Positions 1-6,362 of a stretch of DNA of 14,290 nucleotides are shown piece after piece; the stretch's first letter is position 1; each line of letters begins with the position of its first letter. Position numbers and translations under genes: made by a program. Origin of the DNA: SKNW01 sp050485865 (GTDB taxonomy: Bacteria > Gemmatimonadota > Gemmatimonadetes > Longimicrobiales > Gaopeijiaceae); assembly GCA_050485865.1 (NCBI GenBank), contig JBJHCE010000073.1, positions 1 to 14,290 on the forward strand. The letters are read 5' to 3'. The notes beneath the pieces were generated by a model, which was not told where the DNA came from, ran no database searches, and was given only the letters and a program-made list of their open reading frames with translations.

Positions 1-276
1 GTCGGGGCGGTGCGCCAGGATCGCGTGGATCACCTCTTCCGGGTAGCCGCGGGTCCGGAGCTCGTCGACACCCTTCAGGGGGTGCTCTTCCGGGTGCCGC
101 TCCCAGTCCAGGTCGTGGAGGAGCCCGGCGAGCCCCCAGAGTTCCGGGTCGGCGCCCCGGAGCCCGGCGTAGTGGCGCATGGCCGCCTCGACGGCCCGCA
201 TGTGGTTCCGGAGGCCGTGGTTCTCGACCCACGCCTCGAGGAGCGCGTTGGCCTCGTCACGCGAAGGTAGGGGCAC
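1..276 (-). CDS. HD-domain hydrolase, N-terminal part (runs off left edge)
   Basis: Ninety-two codons are visible, read leftward from a GTG at 276 to the window edge. The translation contains the HD superfamily metal-binding pattern: an early histidine at about residue 25 in a NHMRAVEAAM helix, and the paired His-Asp at about 54-55 in GLLHDLDWERHP. Such proteins are metal-dependent phosphohydrolases, and this one most resembles the short stand-alone HD proteins annotated as predicted hydrolases; its substrate cannot be told from sequence. The GTG was chosen because it follows AGGTGG closely and no ATG, GTG or TTG lies just upstream in frame. It starts 63 bases after the nth stop on the same strand, so it may be the last gene of that cluster. 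The C-terminal half, including the final metal-binding Asp, is outside the window. The family call is confident and the exact start is not. Confidence 0.8.
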   Translation of the reverse strand, partial: MPLPSRDEANALLEAWVENHGLRNHMRAVEAAMRHYAGLRGADPELWGLAGLLHDLDWERHPEEHPLKGVDELRTRGYPEEVIHAILAHRPD

Positions 277-315
277 GATCCACCTGGGCAGGAGGGGTGA
301 GGGTGCGGCTTTCCG

Positions 316-330
316 CGGGCTCGGAGCCCG
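316..330. repeat. short GC palindrome between nth and the HD gene
   Basis: CGGGCTC and GAGCCCG face each other around a single G, so a folded form would have about five G/C pairs and a five-base loop. It lies in the 63-base gap after the nth stop codon. There is no T-run on either side, so it is at most a weak terminator or pause site and could be chance in DNA this GC-rich. Confidence 0.25.
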
Positions 331-339
331 AGGGCGCCG

Positions 340-990
340 TCACACCGATGAGGACGGGCAGAGGTGGCTCACGGGGCATTCGCCGCAGCGCGGCTTCCGG
401 GCAGAGCACACCTGGCGTCCATGAAAGATCAGGATGTGGGAGAGCATCGTCCACCGCTCGCGGGGAACGAGGCGCACCAGGTCCTCCTCCACCTTCACCG
501 GGTCGGCGTGGCGTGTCCACCCCAGCCGGTTCGAGAGCCGCTTCACGTGGGTGTCCACGACGATCCCCTCGTCGATCCCGAAGGCGTTCCCGAGGACCAC
601 GTTCGCGGTCTTCCGCCCCACCCCGGGGAGCTTCACGAGCTCCTCCATGGTGTGGGGGATCTCGCCGCCGTGCCGCTCCAGGACCGCCTCGGCCATCCCC
701 ACCAGGTTCTTCGCCTTGTTCCGGTAGAACCCGGTGGAATGGATGATCCGCTCCACCTCCCGCGTCCGGGCGCCGGCCAGCGACCCGGCATCGGGAAAGG
801 CCCGGAAGAGCTCCGGGGTCACCTGGTTCACCCGCTCGTCGGTGCACTGGGCCGAAAGGATGGTGGCCACCGTGAGCTCGAAGGCGTTCCGGTGGTCGAG
901 GGCGCAGTGGGCGTCAGGATACGTTTCCTCGAGGATGCGGTAGATCCGGTCCGCACGTTCGATGCGGTCGGCCTTCCGTTCACGGGGCAT
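340..990 (-). CDS. nth: endonuclease III, DNA glycosylase/AP lyase
   Basis: This 216-residue protein has the full length and all signatures of Nth, the base-excision-repair enzyme that removes oxidised pyrimidines and nicks abasic sites by beta-elimination. The helix-hairpin-helix LPGVGRKTA is at residues 121-129, with the catalytic lysine at 127. The catalytic aspartate is at 146 in VVDTHVKRL. The C-terminal Fe4S4 loop has the exact C-X6-C-X2-C-X5-C spacing (Cys 195, 202, 205, 211). The ATG at 990 is preceded by GGAGG nine bases upstream, and the gene overlaps the end of the upstream 295-codon gene by 11 bases, which implies cotranscription. All key residues are intact, so it should be active. 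MutY is excluded because the protein is short and lacks a NUDIX-like C-terminal domain. Confidence 0.96.
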   Translation of the reverse strand: MPRERKADRIERADRIYRILEETYPDAHCALDHRNAFELTVATILSAQCTDERVNQVTPELFRAFPDAGSLAGARTREVERIIHSTGFYRNKAKNLVGMAEAVLERHGGEIPHTMEELVKLPGVGRKTANVVLGNAFGIDEGIVVDTHVKRLSNRLGWTRHADPVKVEEDLVRLVPRERWTMLSHILIFHGRQVCSARKPRCGECPVSHLCPSSSV

Positions 991-1867
991 GGGTGGGGTC
1001 CTCCGGGTCGAGGGCCAGCGTGTGGAGCCGGAAGCGGTCGTCGATCCCGGCGCCGGGCGCCCTGCCGGCCTCGGTCGCGTCCCCGGAACCGGCGGCCCCG
1101 GCGGCGGCGAAGGCCCGGGCCACGAGCTTCAGCAGCTCTCCCGCCGTCTCGATGGAATGGAAACCGGCGAGTTCCCCGCCGGGAAGGGTGGGCTCGAAGT
1201 CCGCCCCCTCCCCCTCCGGCCGCGCGGTGGCCTCTGCCCAGAGGGGCGCCTCGGACAGCGGAACCGAGGGGAGGGGGAGGACGGAGAACCCGGGGCGCCC
1301 CTTCACGATCCCGGACACCGCCAGGAGGTGGAGTGCGGGTGCCGCCTTCGCCCCGTCCCCGCCACGCACCGCCCACGCCACGCCGTCCAGCGCCTCCGGC
1401 GTCGTGTCCGCTCCCCCCGGGCGAACCCAGAACCGCTGCGTGGGAAGCCGGAGGTAGCCCGCCCCGGCGGGAGGCCGTCCGTCCCAACCTCCCACGCCGA
1501 CCTCGCCAGCAACGAGCCCTGGGGTGTCCCCGGGGCGGATCTCGAGGAGGCAGGGCGCCCCCCCCGCGCCGGGCCCGAGGAGCCGGAAGGCGTGGAAGAG
1601 GAATCCACCGAAGGAGTGGAGCGCCTCGGGCGAGGCCGCGTCCTCCGGGCGGAGGTCCTGGAGCGCGGCCCCCACCTGGGCCAGGAGAAGAAAGGCACCG
1701 GGGTCGCCCGGGTCCACGCCGCGGGCCTCCGCCTCCTGGGCGATGGCCCGGAACCGGTCGTCGCACCACGCGGTGCCGGGAAGGGCGAGGGCAAAGGGGG
1801 TGGGGCGGGGTGCCCCTCCCGGCGGGCGGGGCGCGGCGGGACCCCGGGGCTCTTCCGGGATGCTCAT
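980..1867 (-). CDS. unrecognised 295-residue protein between metallopeptidase and nth
   Basis: I do not recognise this family. The ATG at 1867 overlaps the upstream metallopeptidase stop as ATGA and is preceded by GGAGGGG, so translational coupling is likely; the open frame continues further upstream, but that part is low-complexity Arg/Gly/Pro. The protein looks soluble, with no signal peptide or membrane segment. The N-terminal 25 residues are Pro/Ala-rich. The central part alternates hydrophobic strands with charged turns (LEIRPGDTPGLVAGEVGVGG, and YLRLPTQRFWVRPGG around residue 140), suggesting a beta-rich domain, followed by an Ala-rich helix near residues 245-265. No catalytic motif is evident. 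The ordered core and the tight packing between two real genes make it a true gene; its function is open. Confidence 0.8.
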   Translation of the reverse strand: MSIPEEPRGPAAPRPPGGAPRPTPFALALPGTAWCDDRFRAIAQEAEARGVDPGDPGAFLLLAQVGAALQDLRPEDAASPEALHSFGGFLFHAFRLLGPGAGGAPCLLEIRPGDTPGLVAGEVGVGGWDGRPPAGAGYLRLPTQRFWVRPGGADTTPEALDGVAWAVRGGDGAKAAPALHLLAVSGIVKGRPGFSVLPLPSVPLSEAPLWAEATARPEGEGADFEPTLPGGELAGFHSIETAGELLKLVARAFAAAGAAGSGDATEAGRAPGAGIDDRFRLHTLALDPEDPTHAP

Positions 1868-2685
1868 TCGTCCGCCCCCTCCGCCGGGGCAGGAGGTCCG
1901 CCTGCGGCCCGCCCCGGACGCCCGTCCATGGGTCCGGGCGATCCCGGTGCATCCCCCACCCGCTCGGCCTCCGCCTCGGACTCCACGAGATCGAGGGAGC
2001 GGACCTCGCCCGCCTTCAGGAGTTCCTTCAGGCGGTCGAGAAAGGGGCGCTCGCGGACCAGCACCAGCTGAAGCCACCCGCCCCCGGAATCCACCCCGTG
2101 CACCCAGACGAAGTGCAGGTCACCGAGCTCCTCGGGACGGGGGATCGACCAGCGGGCCCCGTCCCAGTCGAACTCGAGGGTACGGGCCTGGGCGAAGGCG
2201 TCATCGGTCCAGCGCTGCTCCAGGTAGACGTCGTACTCGACCCGGTAGACCCCCTCGGCCAGGGGGAGGCCGTACTGCCAGTACCAGGGGTCGAAGGGCT
2301 CGCCGTCGCCCCTCTTGTAGGTCTCCTCCATGGCGTAGTCGAGCCCCTCGAGGGCGTCGTCCTCGGCCAGGAACTCCAGGTGGTGACGGAGCTCGTGGGT
2401 GATCGTCTCCCAGAGCTCCTCCTCCCAGTCGAACCCCTCGGTGCGCGCGGCGACCTTCCGGAAGGAGCCCCAGTAGAGGGCCAGGAAGGAGCGGGTCGTG
2501 TCGGGCCCCATGAACCCGGAGGGGTAGGGCTCGGTGAAGCACATTCCCAGGGTGTAGTAGTCGTCGTGGTCGGGGTGCGCCTCGGCCTCGCGCTTCACGA
2601 CGATCCCGTCGATCCCCTCCTTGTAGGTCTCGGGGATCTCGGCCCACATGGCGTGGGCGCGGGCTTCGAAGGTGGCGAAATCCAT
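1864..2685 (-). CDS. zincin-like metallopeptidase family protein
   Basis: A 273-residue soluble protein with a zinc-protease motif, HELRHHLEFLAEDD, starting at residue 97: the HExxH core supplies two zinc histidines and the general-base glutamate, and the acidic residues after it are candidates for the third ligand. The layout resembles the small bacterial 'metallopeptidase family' (Zincin_1/DUF1025-like), but this protein is about twice the usual length, having an extra C-terminal region with aromatic strands (residues 150-215) and a disordered Pro/Gly/Ala tail after about 245. The ATG at 2685 was chosen because everything upstream in frame is low-complexity and crosses the hairpin; no clear Shine-Dalgarno precedes it. 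It is probably the first gene of the cluster leading to nth. The substrate is unknown and peptidase activity is inferred only from the motif. Confidence 0.8.
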   Translation of the reverse strand: MDFATFEARAHAMWAEIPETYKEGIDGIVVKREAEAHPDHDDYYTLGMCFTEPYPSGFMGPDTTRSFLALYWGSFRKVAARTEGFDWEEELWETITHELRHHLEFLAEDDALEGLDYAMEETYKRGDGEPFDPWYWQYGLPLAEGVYRVEYDVYLEQRWTDDAFAQARTLEFDWDGARWSIPRPEELGDLHFVWVHGVDSGGGWLQLVLVRERPFLDRLKELLKAGEVRSLDLVESEAEAERVGDAPGSPGPMDGRPGRAAGGPPAPAEGADE

Positions 2686-2721
2686 GGGGGAGTGCGCTGC
2701 GGGAAGGGGTGCCCTGCGAGG

Positions 2722-2762
2722 GGGCGGGGCGGGACCCGGTGGACCCCGGGCCCGCCCCGCCC
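2722..2762 (-). terminator. strong GC hairpin after the symporter gene
   Basis: GGGCGGGGCGGG (2722-2733) and its perfect reverse complement (2751-2762) form a 12-bp stem. A further five pairs (2735-2739 with 2746-2750) extend it past a single bulged A to leave a six-base loop. It begins three bases after the symporter stop codon and lies before the metallopeptidase start, as a transcription terminator would. No T-run follows on either strand, so it is not a textbook intrinsic terminator; it may end transcription without U-pairing or protect the 3' end of the mRNA. Confidence 0.6.
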
Positions 2763-2765
2763 GGC

Positions 2766-4223
2766 TCACTCCCGGAGGCGGAGGGAGCGCGACACGAGGA
2801 AGCGGTTGAGCGCGATCAGGATCCCGAGGACCACGGCCCACTGCACCACCACCGTGCCGATGTTGTAGGTGGCGAACGGGGACCAGTTCTCGGCGAAGCC
2901 GTCACCCCGCACCTGCCAGAGCCACCAGGCGATGAGGACCACCGCCTGCACGACCACGAGGCGGATCGCCCAGTCCCACCAGGCGCCGATGTGGATGTCC
3001 GAGTCCCCGGTGTTGATGAACTCGGCCCGCCACTTCGAGACCCCGTACTTGAGCACCGCGAGGGCGAAGAAGAACCCCGAGAGCATGAGGCCCACGCCCC
3101 AGACGAAGTCCTGGTTTCCGAAGACCTCCATCGAGAGGGCGCTGGGGATGCCGAGGAGGAGCCCGCCTACCCCGACGATGGCCACGGCCTTCGACTTCTC
3201 GATCCCCAGGTCCACGAGGACGCGGCTCGCGAGCTCGATCATGGCGATGAGGGAGCTCCACGCCGCGAAGACGAGGGCCAGGAAGAAGAGAACGAGGAAG
3301 AACTGTCCGAAGGGGAGGGTGTCGAAGAGCTGGGGCACCCAGATGAAGGTGAGCCCCTCGTTCCCCGCACCGGTGATTTCTGCCGCCGCGCCGGGCATGA
3401 CCGCGAAGACGGTGCAGAGCACCATGATCCCCGCGAGGAGCGACATGGCGTTGTTTCCGAAGCCGATGACGAAGGCGTTCAGCGCCGTGTCGGACCTCTG
3501 CCGCATGTAGATCGCGTAGCAGAGGACGAGCCCCCACCCGGCCCCCGTGTCCCAGGCGTTCTGGGTGAGCGCCTGGAGCCAGATCTCGTACGAGGCGAGG
3601 TCCGACCAGTTCGGCGTGAAGAGGAAGGCGAGGCCGTCGATGGCTCCGGGGAGGGTGACCGCGCGCACCGCCAGAACGACGACGAGGATCACGAGGGATG
3701 GAATGAGGAAGCGCGCCGCCGTCTCGATTCCCCTGACCCCCTTCGACACCACGAAGACCCCGAGGGCCATGGCGATGGCATGGGTGAGGACCGCCTGGTT
3801 CGAGGTGGCGTACTCGGCCCAGAACGCCCCGGGGGGCGCGTCCGGGACCTCGCCGACGATGGCCGCCCAGAAGAAGCGGATCGTCCACCCCATGACCACC
3901 GAGTAATAGAACATGATGGCGGTGGCGGTCCAGGCGACCCAGGCGCCCATCCATCCGAACTTCGGGCCCATCGTCTTCGCGAAGGCCCCCACCGGCCCGG
4001 ATCGGGTCCCCTTCCCCATCCCGAACTCGAGGATCAGGAGCGGAATCGACCAGAGGAGGAGGAAGACCACCCAGGCCACGAGGAACGAGCCACCTCCGTT
4101 CGTGGCGGCGACGCGGGGGAACCTCCAGATGTTCCCGGTCCCGACGGCCATTCCCACCATGGCGAGGAGCATTCCCCACCGGGAGGTGAAGACCGCGGAG
4201 CGGGTGGCGGCGCCGGCGCTCAC
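2766..4223 (-). CDS. sodium-dependent (NSS/SNF family) amino-acid symporter, possibly for glycine
   Basis: A 485-residue polytopic membrane protein of the LeuT-fold neurotransmitter:sodium symporter family. Transmembrane helix 1 carries the unwound substrate and sodium site GTGNIWRFP (residues 28-36), followed by NGGGSF. Helix 3 keeps the substrate-carboxylate tyrosine (about 107, in FYYSVV). Helix 6 reads AWDTGAGWG, and helix 8 has paired serines (about 323-324) matching the second sodium site. About 11-12 hydrophobic segments are visible and the length is normal. The GTG at 4223 was chosen because it overlaps the glyS stop as GTGA and has GAGG eight bases upstream; a GTG at 4247 is also in frame but badly spaced. 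It is translationally coupled to glycyl-tRNA synthetase, which makes glycine an attractive substrate, but this is inference. Confidence 0.93.
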   Translation of the reverse strand: MSAGAATRSAVFTSRWGMLLAMVGMAVGTGNIWRFPRVAATNGGGSFLVAWVVFLLLWSIPLLILEFGMGKGTRSGPVGAFAKTMGPKFGWMGAWVAWTATAIMFYYSVVMGWTIRFFWAAIVGEVPDAPPGAFWAEYATSNQAVLTHAIAMALGVFVVSKGVRGIETAARFLIPSLVILVVVLAVRAVTLPGAIDGLAFLFTPNWSDLASYEIWLQALTQNAWDTGAGWGLVLCYAIYMRQRSDTALNAFVIGFGNNAMSLLAGIMVLCTVFAVMPGAAAEITGAGNEGLTFIWVPQLFDTLPFGQFFLVLFFLALVFAAWSSLIAMIELASRVLVDLGIEKSKAVAIVGVGGLLLGIPSALSMEVFGNQDFVWGVGLMLSGFFFALAVLKYGVSKWRAEFINTGDSDIHIGAWWDWAIRLVVVQAVVLIAWWLWQVRGDGFAENWSPFATYNIGTVVVQWAVVLGILIALNRFLVSRSLRLRE

Positions 4224-5554
4224 CCGTGGATCCTCGCGTGGAGCCACCCCTTCAGTTGCCCGGCATCGATGCGGATCTGTTCCAGCGTGTCACGGTCCCG
4301 GATCGTCACGGTCTGGTCCTCCGTAGTCTGGCTGTCGATGGTCACGCCGAAGGGGGTGCCCGCCTCGTCCTGCCTGCGGTACCGCCTCCCGATGGAGCCC
4401 GCCTCGTCGAGGAAGGTGGGGATCGCGGCGGCACGGAGCTCGGCGGCGAGGTTTCGCGCGAACTCGGGCTGCCCATCCTTCTTCGTGAGGGGGAAGATGC
4501 CGGCCTTGATCGGTGCCACCCTCGGGTGGAGACGGAGGACCACGCGGGTCTCTCCCTCCACCTCGTCCTCGTGGTACGCGTCGGTGAGGAGGACGAGCAC
4601 CGTCCGGTCCACCCCCACCGCGGTCTCCACGACGTAGGGACGGAAGCGCTTCCCCGCCCCGGTATCGATGTACTCGAGGCGCTTTCCGGAGTATTCCTCG
4701 TGGCGCCGGAGGTCGAAGTCGGTCCGGTTGTGGATCCCCTCGAGCTCCTTCCATCCGAAGGGGAACTCGTACTCGACATCGACAGCCTTCTTGGCGTAGT
4801 GGGCCAGTTCGCCGGGGCCGTGTTCATGGAAGCGGAGGCGCTCGGGACGAATGCCCAGCGACTGGTGCCAGGCCATCCGCTCCTCGCGCCAGTACTCGTA
4901 CCACGCGTCGTCGGTACCGGGCTCCACGAAGAACTGCATTTCGGCCTGTTCGAACTCCCGGGTCCGGAAGATGAAGTTCCCGGGGGTGATCTCGTTGCGG
5001 AACGCCTTGCCGATCTGCGCGATGCCGAAGGGGACCTTCTGCCGCGACGCGGTCTGGACGTTCTGGAAGTTCACGTAGGCGCCCTGGGCGGTTTCGGGCC
5101 TCAGGTAGATCGTGGCCGCCGCCTCCTCCACCGGCCCCATGAAGGTCTTGAACATGAGGTTGAAGAGGCGCGGCTCCCCGAGAGCGCAGTCTTCCGCCTC
5201 GCCGGGGTTCTTCGAGGGCTTGCGCCCGCAGCTCTGCACCCCGAGCTGGTCCTGCCGGAAGCGCTTCTTGCAGGTCTTGCACTCGACCAGGGGGTCGGTG
5301 AAGCCCTCCACGTGCCCCGACGCCTCCCAGACCCTGGGGTGCATGAGGATCGAGGCATCGAGCCCCTCCACGTCGTCGCGCTGGTGGACCATGCGGGACC
5401 ACCAGAGCTCCTTCACGTTCCGCTTGAGCTCGATCCCGAGGGGCCCGTAGTCCCAGACCGAGCCGGTTCCCCCGTAGATCTCGGAAGACTGGAAGACGAA
5501 TCCGCGTCGCTTGGAAAGCGACACGAGCTTGTCCATGAGGTCGTGCTCGGCCAT
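4220..5554 (-). CDS. glyQS: glycyl-tRNA synthetase, dimeric class II type
   Basis: A 444-residue single-chain glycyl-tRNA synthetase of the alpha-2 type, unlike the separate GlyQ/GlyS subunits of many bacteria. It charges tRNA-Gly in the cytoplasm. The N-terminus has the family hallmark GGTGSVWDYGPLG (28-40). A cysteine-bearing insertion (CKTCKKRF from 92, later Cys 109 and 123) resembles the zinc-type insert. Motif 2 is FRNEITPGNFIFRTREFEQ (185-203) and motif 3 holds GVDRTVLVLL (314-323). The anticodon-binding domain fills residues 347-440, with PIKAGIFPL and SIGRRYRRQDEAGTPF. The length is slightly short for the family, but nothing essential appears missing. The ATG at 5554 has only a weak GGCGGA upstream. 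It leads a two-gene unit with the symporter. Confidence 0.97.
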   Translation of the reverse strand: MAEHDLMDKLVSLSKRRGFVFQSSEIYGGTGSVWDYGPLGIELKRNVKELWWSRMVHQRDDVEGLDASILMHPRVWEASGHVEGFTDPLVECKTCKKRFRQDQLGVQSCGRKPSKNPGEAEDCALGEPRLFNLMFKTFMGPVEEAAATIYLRPETAQGAYVNFQNVQTASRQKVPFGIAQIGKAFRNEITPGNFIFRTREFEQAEMQFFVEPGTDDAWYEYWREERMAWHQSLGIRPERLRFHEHGPGELAHYAKKAVDVEYEFPFGWKELEGIHNRTDFDLRRHEEYSGKRLEYIDTGAGKRFRPYVVETAVGVDRTVLVLLTDAYHEDEVEGETRVVLRLHPRVAPIKAGIFPLTKKDGQPEFARNLAAELRAAAIPTFLDEAGSIGRRYRRQDEAGTPFGVTIDSQTTEDQTVTIRDRDTLEQIRIDAGQLKGWLHARIHG

Positions 5555-5602
5555 GCGTCCGCCCGTGGCGAAGATATGTGGGGTCCGTGGGAAACGGCCC
5601 GA

Positions 5603-5631
5603 AAGCTAGACGGCGTGGGTTCGGGGAGCAA
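5603..5631 (-). promoter_or_regulatory. candidate glyS promoter
   Basis: On the minus strand, TTGCTC (5626-5631) and TAGCTT (5603-5608) are separated by exactly 17 bases, about 50 bases upstream of the glyS ATG. Each box matches the sigma-70 consensus at only three of six positions, although high-GC bacteria tolerate TAGNNT-type -10 boxes. The -35 box overlaps the loop of the inverted repeat at 5617-5639. Position and spacing are the main support. Confidence 0.3.
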
Positions 5632-5639
5632 CCGAACCC
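5617..5639. repeat. perfect 8-bp inverted repeat, possible operator
   Basis: GGGTTCGG (5617-5624) and CCGAACCC (5632-5639) flank the seven-base spacer GGAGCAA. The repeat lies in the glyS/nfuA divergent region and overlaps the candidate glyS -35 box, so it could be a binding site for a dimeric regulator. It could also fold as a hairpin in a transcript reading from the right. No similar copy was noticed elsewhere in the window. Confidence 0.4.
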
Positions 5640-5778
5640 GGTGGGCGCGCATCCGCAAGGGAGGGGCCCCCGCCGCCGTTGCCCCCGGACGAACCTCCGC
5701 GGTACGTTCCGGTGTACTCGAAACAGACGATGGAGGGGCACCCCTGCCCACTTCCCGGAACCGGGGTCCGAACACCCG

Positions 5779-6360
5779 ATGCTGACCTTCACGCCGCGTG
5801 CCCGCGAGATGGTGCGCACCTTCATGGAGCAGAGCGAGGGCGAGCTTGGCGCCCTCCGCATTCACCTTACCGGTGGGAGCCCCGTGGCCCCCTCCTTCGA
5901 GCTCCTCCTGGTGGGGCCCGACGAAGAGACCGACGACGACCTCCGGATCGATGGCGGTGGATTCACCGTTCTCGTGGACCCGGGAAGCGCCGAGCGGCTG
6001 GAAGGGGCCCAGGTGGACTTCGTGCAGCGGGTGAACGAGTCCGGCTTCGAGATCACGCCCCCGGTGCCCAGGCCCGAGGTGCGCGCCCCCATGGGCGCCG
6101 TCGCCGACAAGGTCCAGCAGGTCCTCGACCAGCAGGTGAATCCCTCGATCGCGTCCCACGGCGGCGAGATCCTTCTCGCGGACGTGCAGGGAACCGAGAT
6201 CTACATGCAGATGACCGGCGGATGCCAGGGGTGTGCCATGTCGCGCATGACCCTCCGGCAGGGGGTGGAGCGGATGATCCGGGAGTCGGTCCCCGAGGTC
6301 ACCGCGATCCACGACGTGACGGACCACGCGTCGGGTCAGAACCCCTACTACTCGGCCTGA
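5779..6360 (+). CDS. nfuA: Fe-S cluster biogenesis protein NfuA
   Basis: A 193-residue protein, essentially the length of E. coli NfuA. The first ~95 residues form an A-type-carrier-like domain without cluster-ligand cysteines (LTFTPRAREMVRTFM; FVQRVNESGFEI), as in NfuA. Residues 104-193 are a NifU C-terminal domain with the cluster-binding CxxC at Cys149 and Cys152 in MTGGCQGCAMSRMTL, ending in a conserved-looking Tyr-Tyr tail. The family binds a Fe4S4 cluster at a dimer interface and delivers it to client apoproteins. The ATG at 5779 was chosen because it gives the family length; the open frame extends further upstream as low-complexity sequence, and the ribosome site is weak. It is the first gene of a plus-strand unit, two bases before the S51 peptidase start. 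Endonuclease III, encoded in this window, is a Fe-S protein and thus a conceivable client. Confidence 0.93.
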   Translation: MLTFTPRAREMVRTFMEQSEGELGALRIHLTGGSPVAPSFELLLVGPDEETDDDLRIDGGGFTVLVDPGSAERLEGAQVDFVQRVNESGFEITPPVPRPEVRAPMGAVADKVQQVLDQQVNPSIASHGGEILLADVQGTEIYMQMTGGCQGCAMSRMTLRQGVERMIRESVPEVTAIHDVTDHASGQNPYYSA

Positions 6361-6362
6361 CC

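Larger units (their letters stand above)
5555..5778. other. divergent intergenic region between glyS and nfuA
   Basis: This 224-base gap separates two outward-reading genes and must hold promoters for both. For glyS there is a weak TTGCTC/TAGCTT pair on the minus strand (annotated separately). For nfuA the best plus-strand candidate is TTGCCC (5679-5684) and TACGTT (5703-5708) with an 18-base spacer, which is also weak. An inverted repeat occupies 5617-5639. I looked for a glycine riboswitch and a T-box because of the glyS context and saw neither. No ORF in the gap looks like a gene. Confidence 0.6.

Noticed and set aside
364..2868. Very long (834-codon) open frame on the plus strand
   Set aside because: It lies opposite nth, the 295-residue protein and the metallopeptidase, which have clear motifs or linked starts. 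Its translation is low-complexity Arg/Pro/Gly/His with no domain, typical of antisense frames in GC-rich DNA.
2709..4637. 642-codon open frame on the plus strand
   Set aside because: It is antisense to the symporter and the end of glyS. The translation is Asp/Glu/His/Arg/Pro-rich without ordered structure, a shadow of membrane-protein codons.
5555..5778. Glycine riboswitch or T-box upstream of glyS
   Set aside because: Expected from context but not found: no tandem aptamer-like conserved elements, no T-box sequence, and only one inverted repeat.
4226..5785. 519-codon open frame on the plus strand opposite glyS
   Set aside because: glyS carries every class II synthetase motif on the minus strand; the plus frame is compositionally a shadow.
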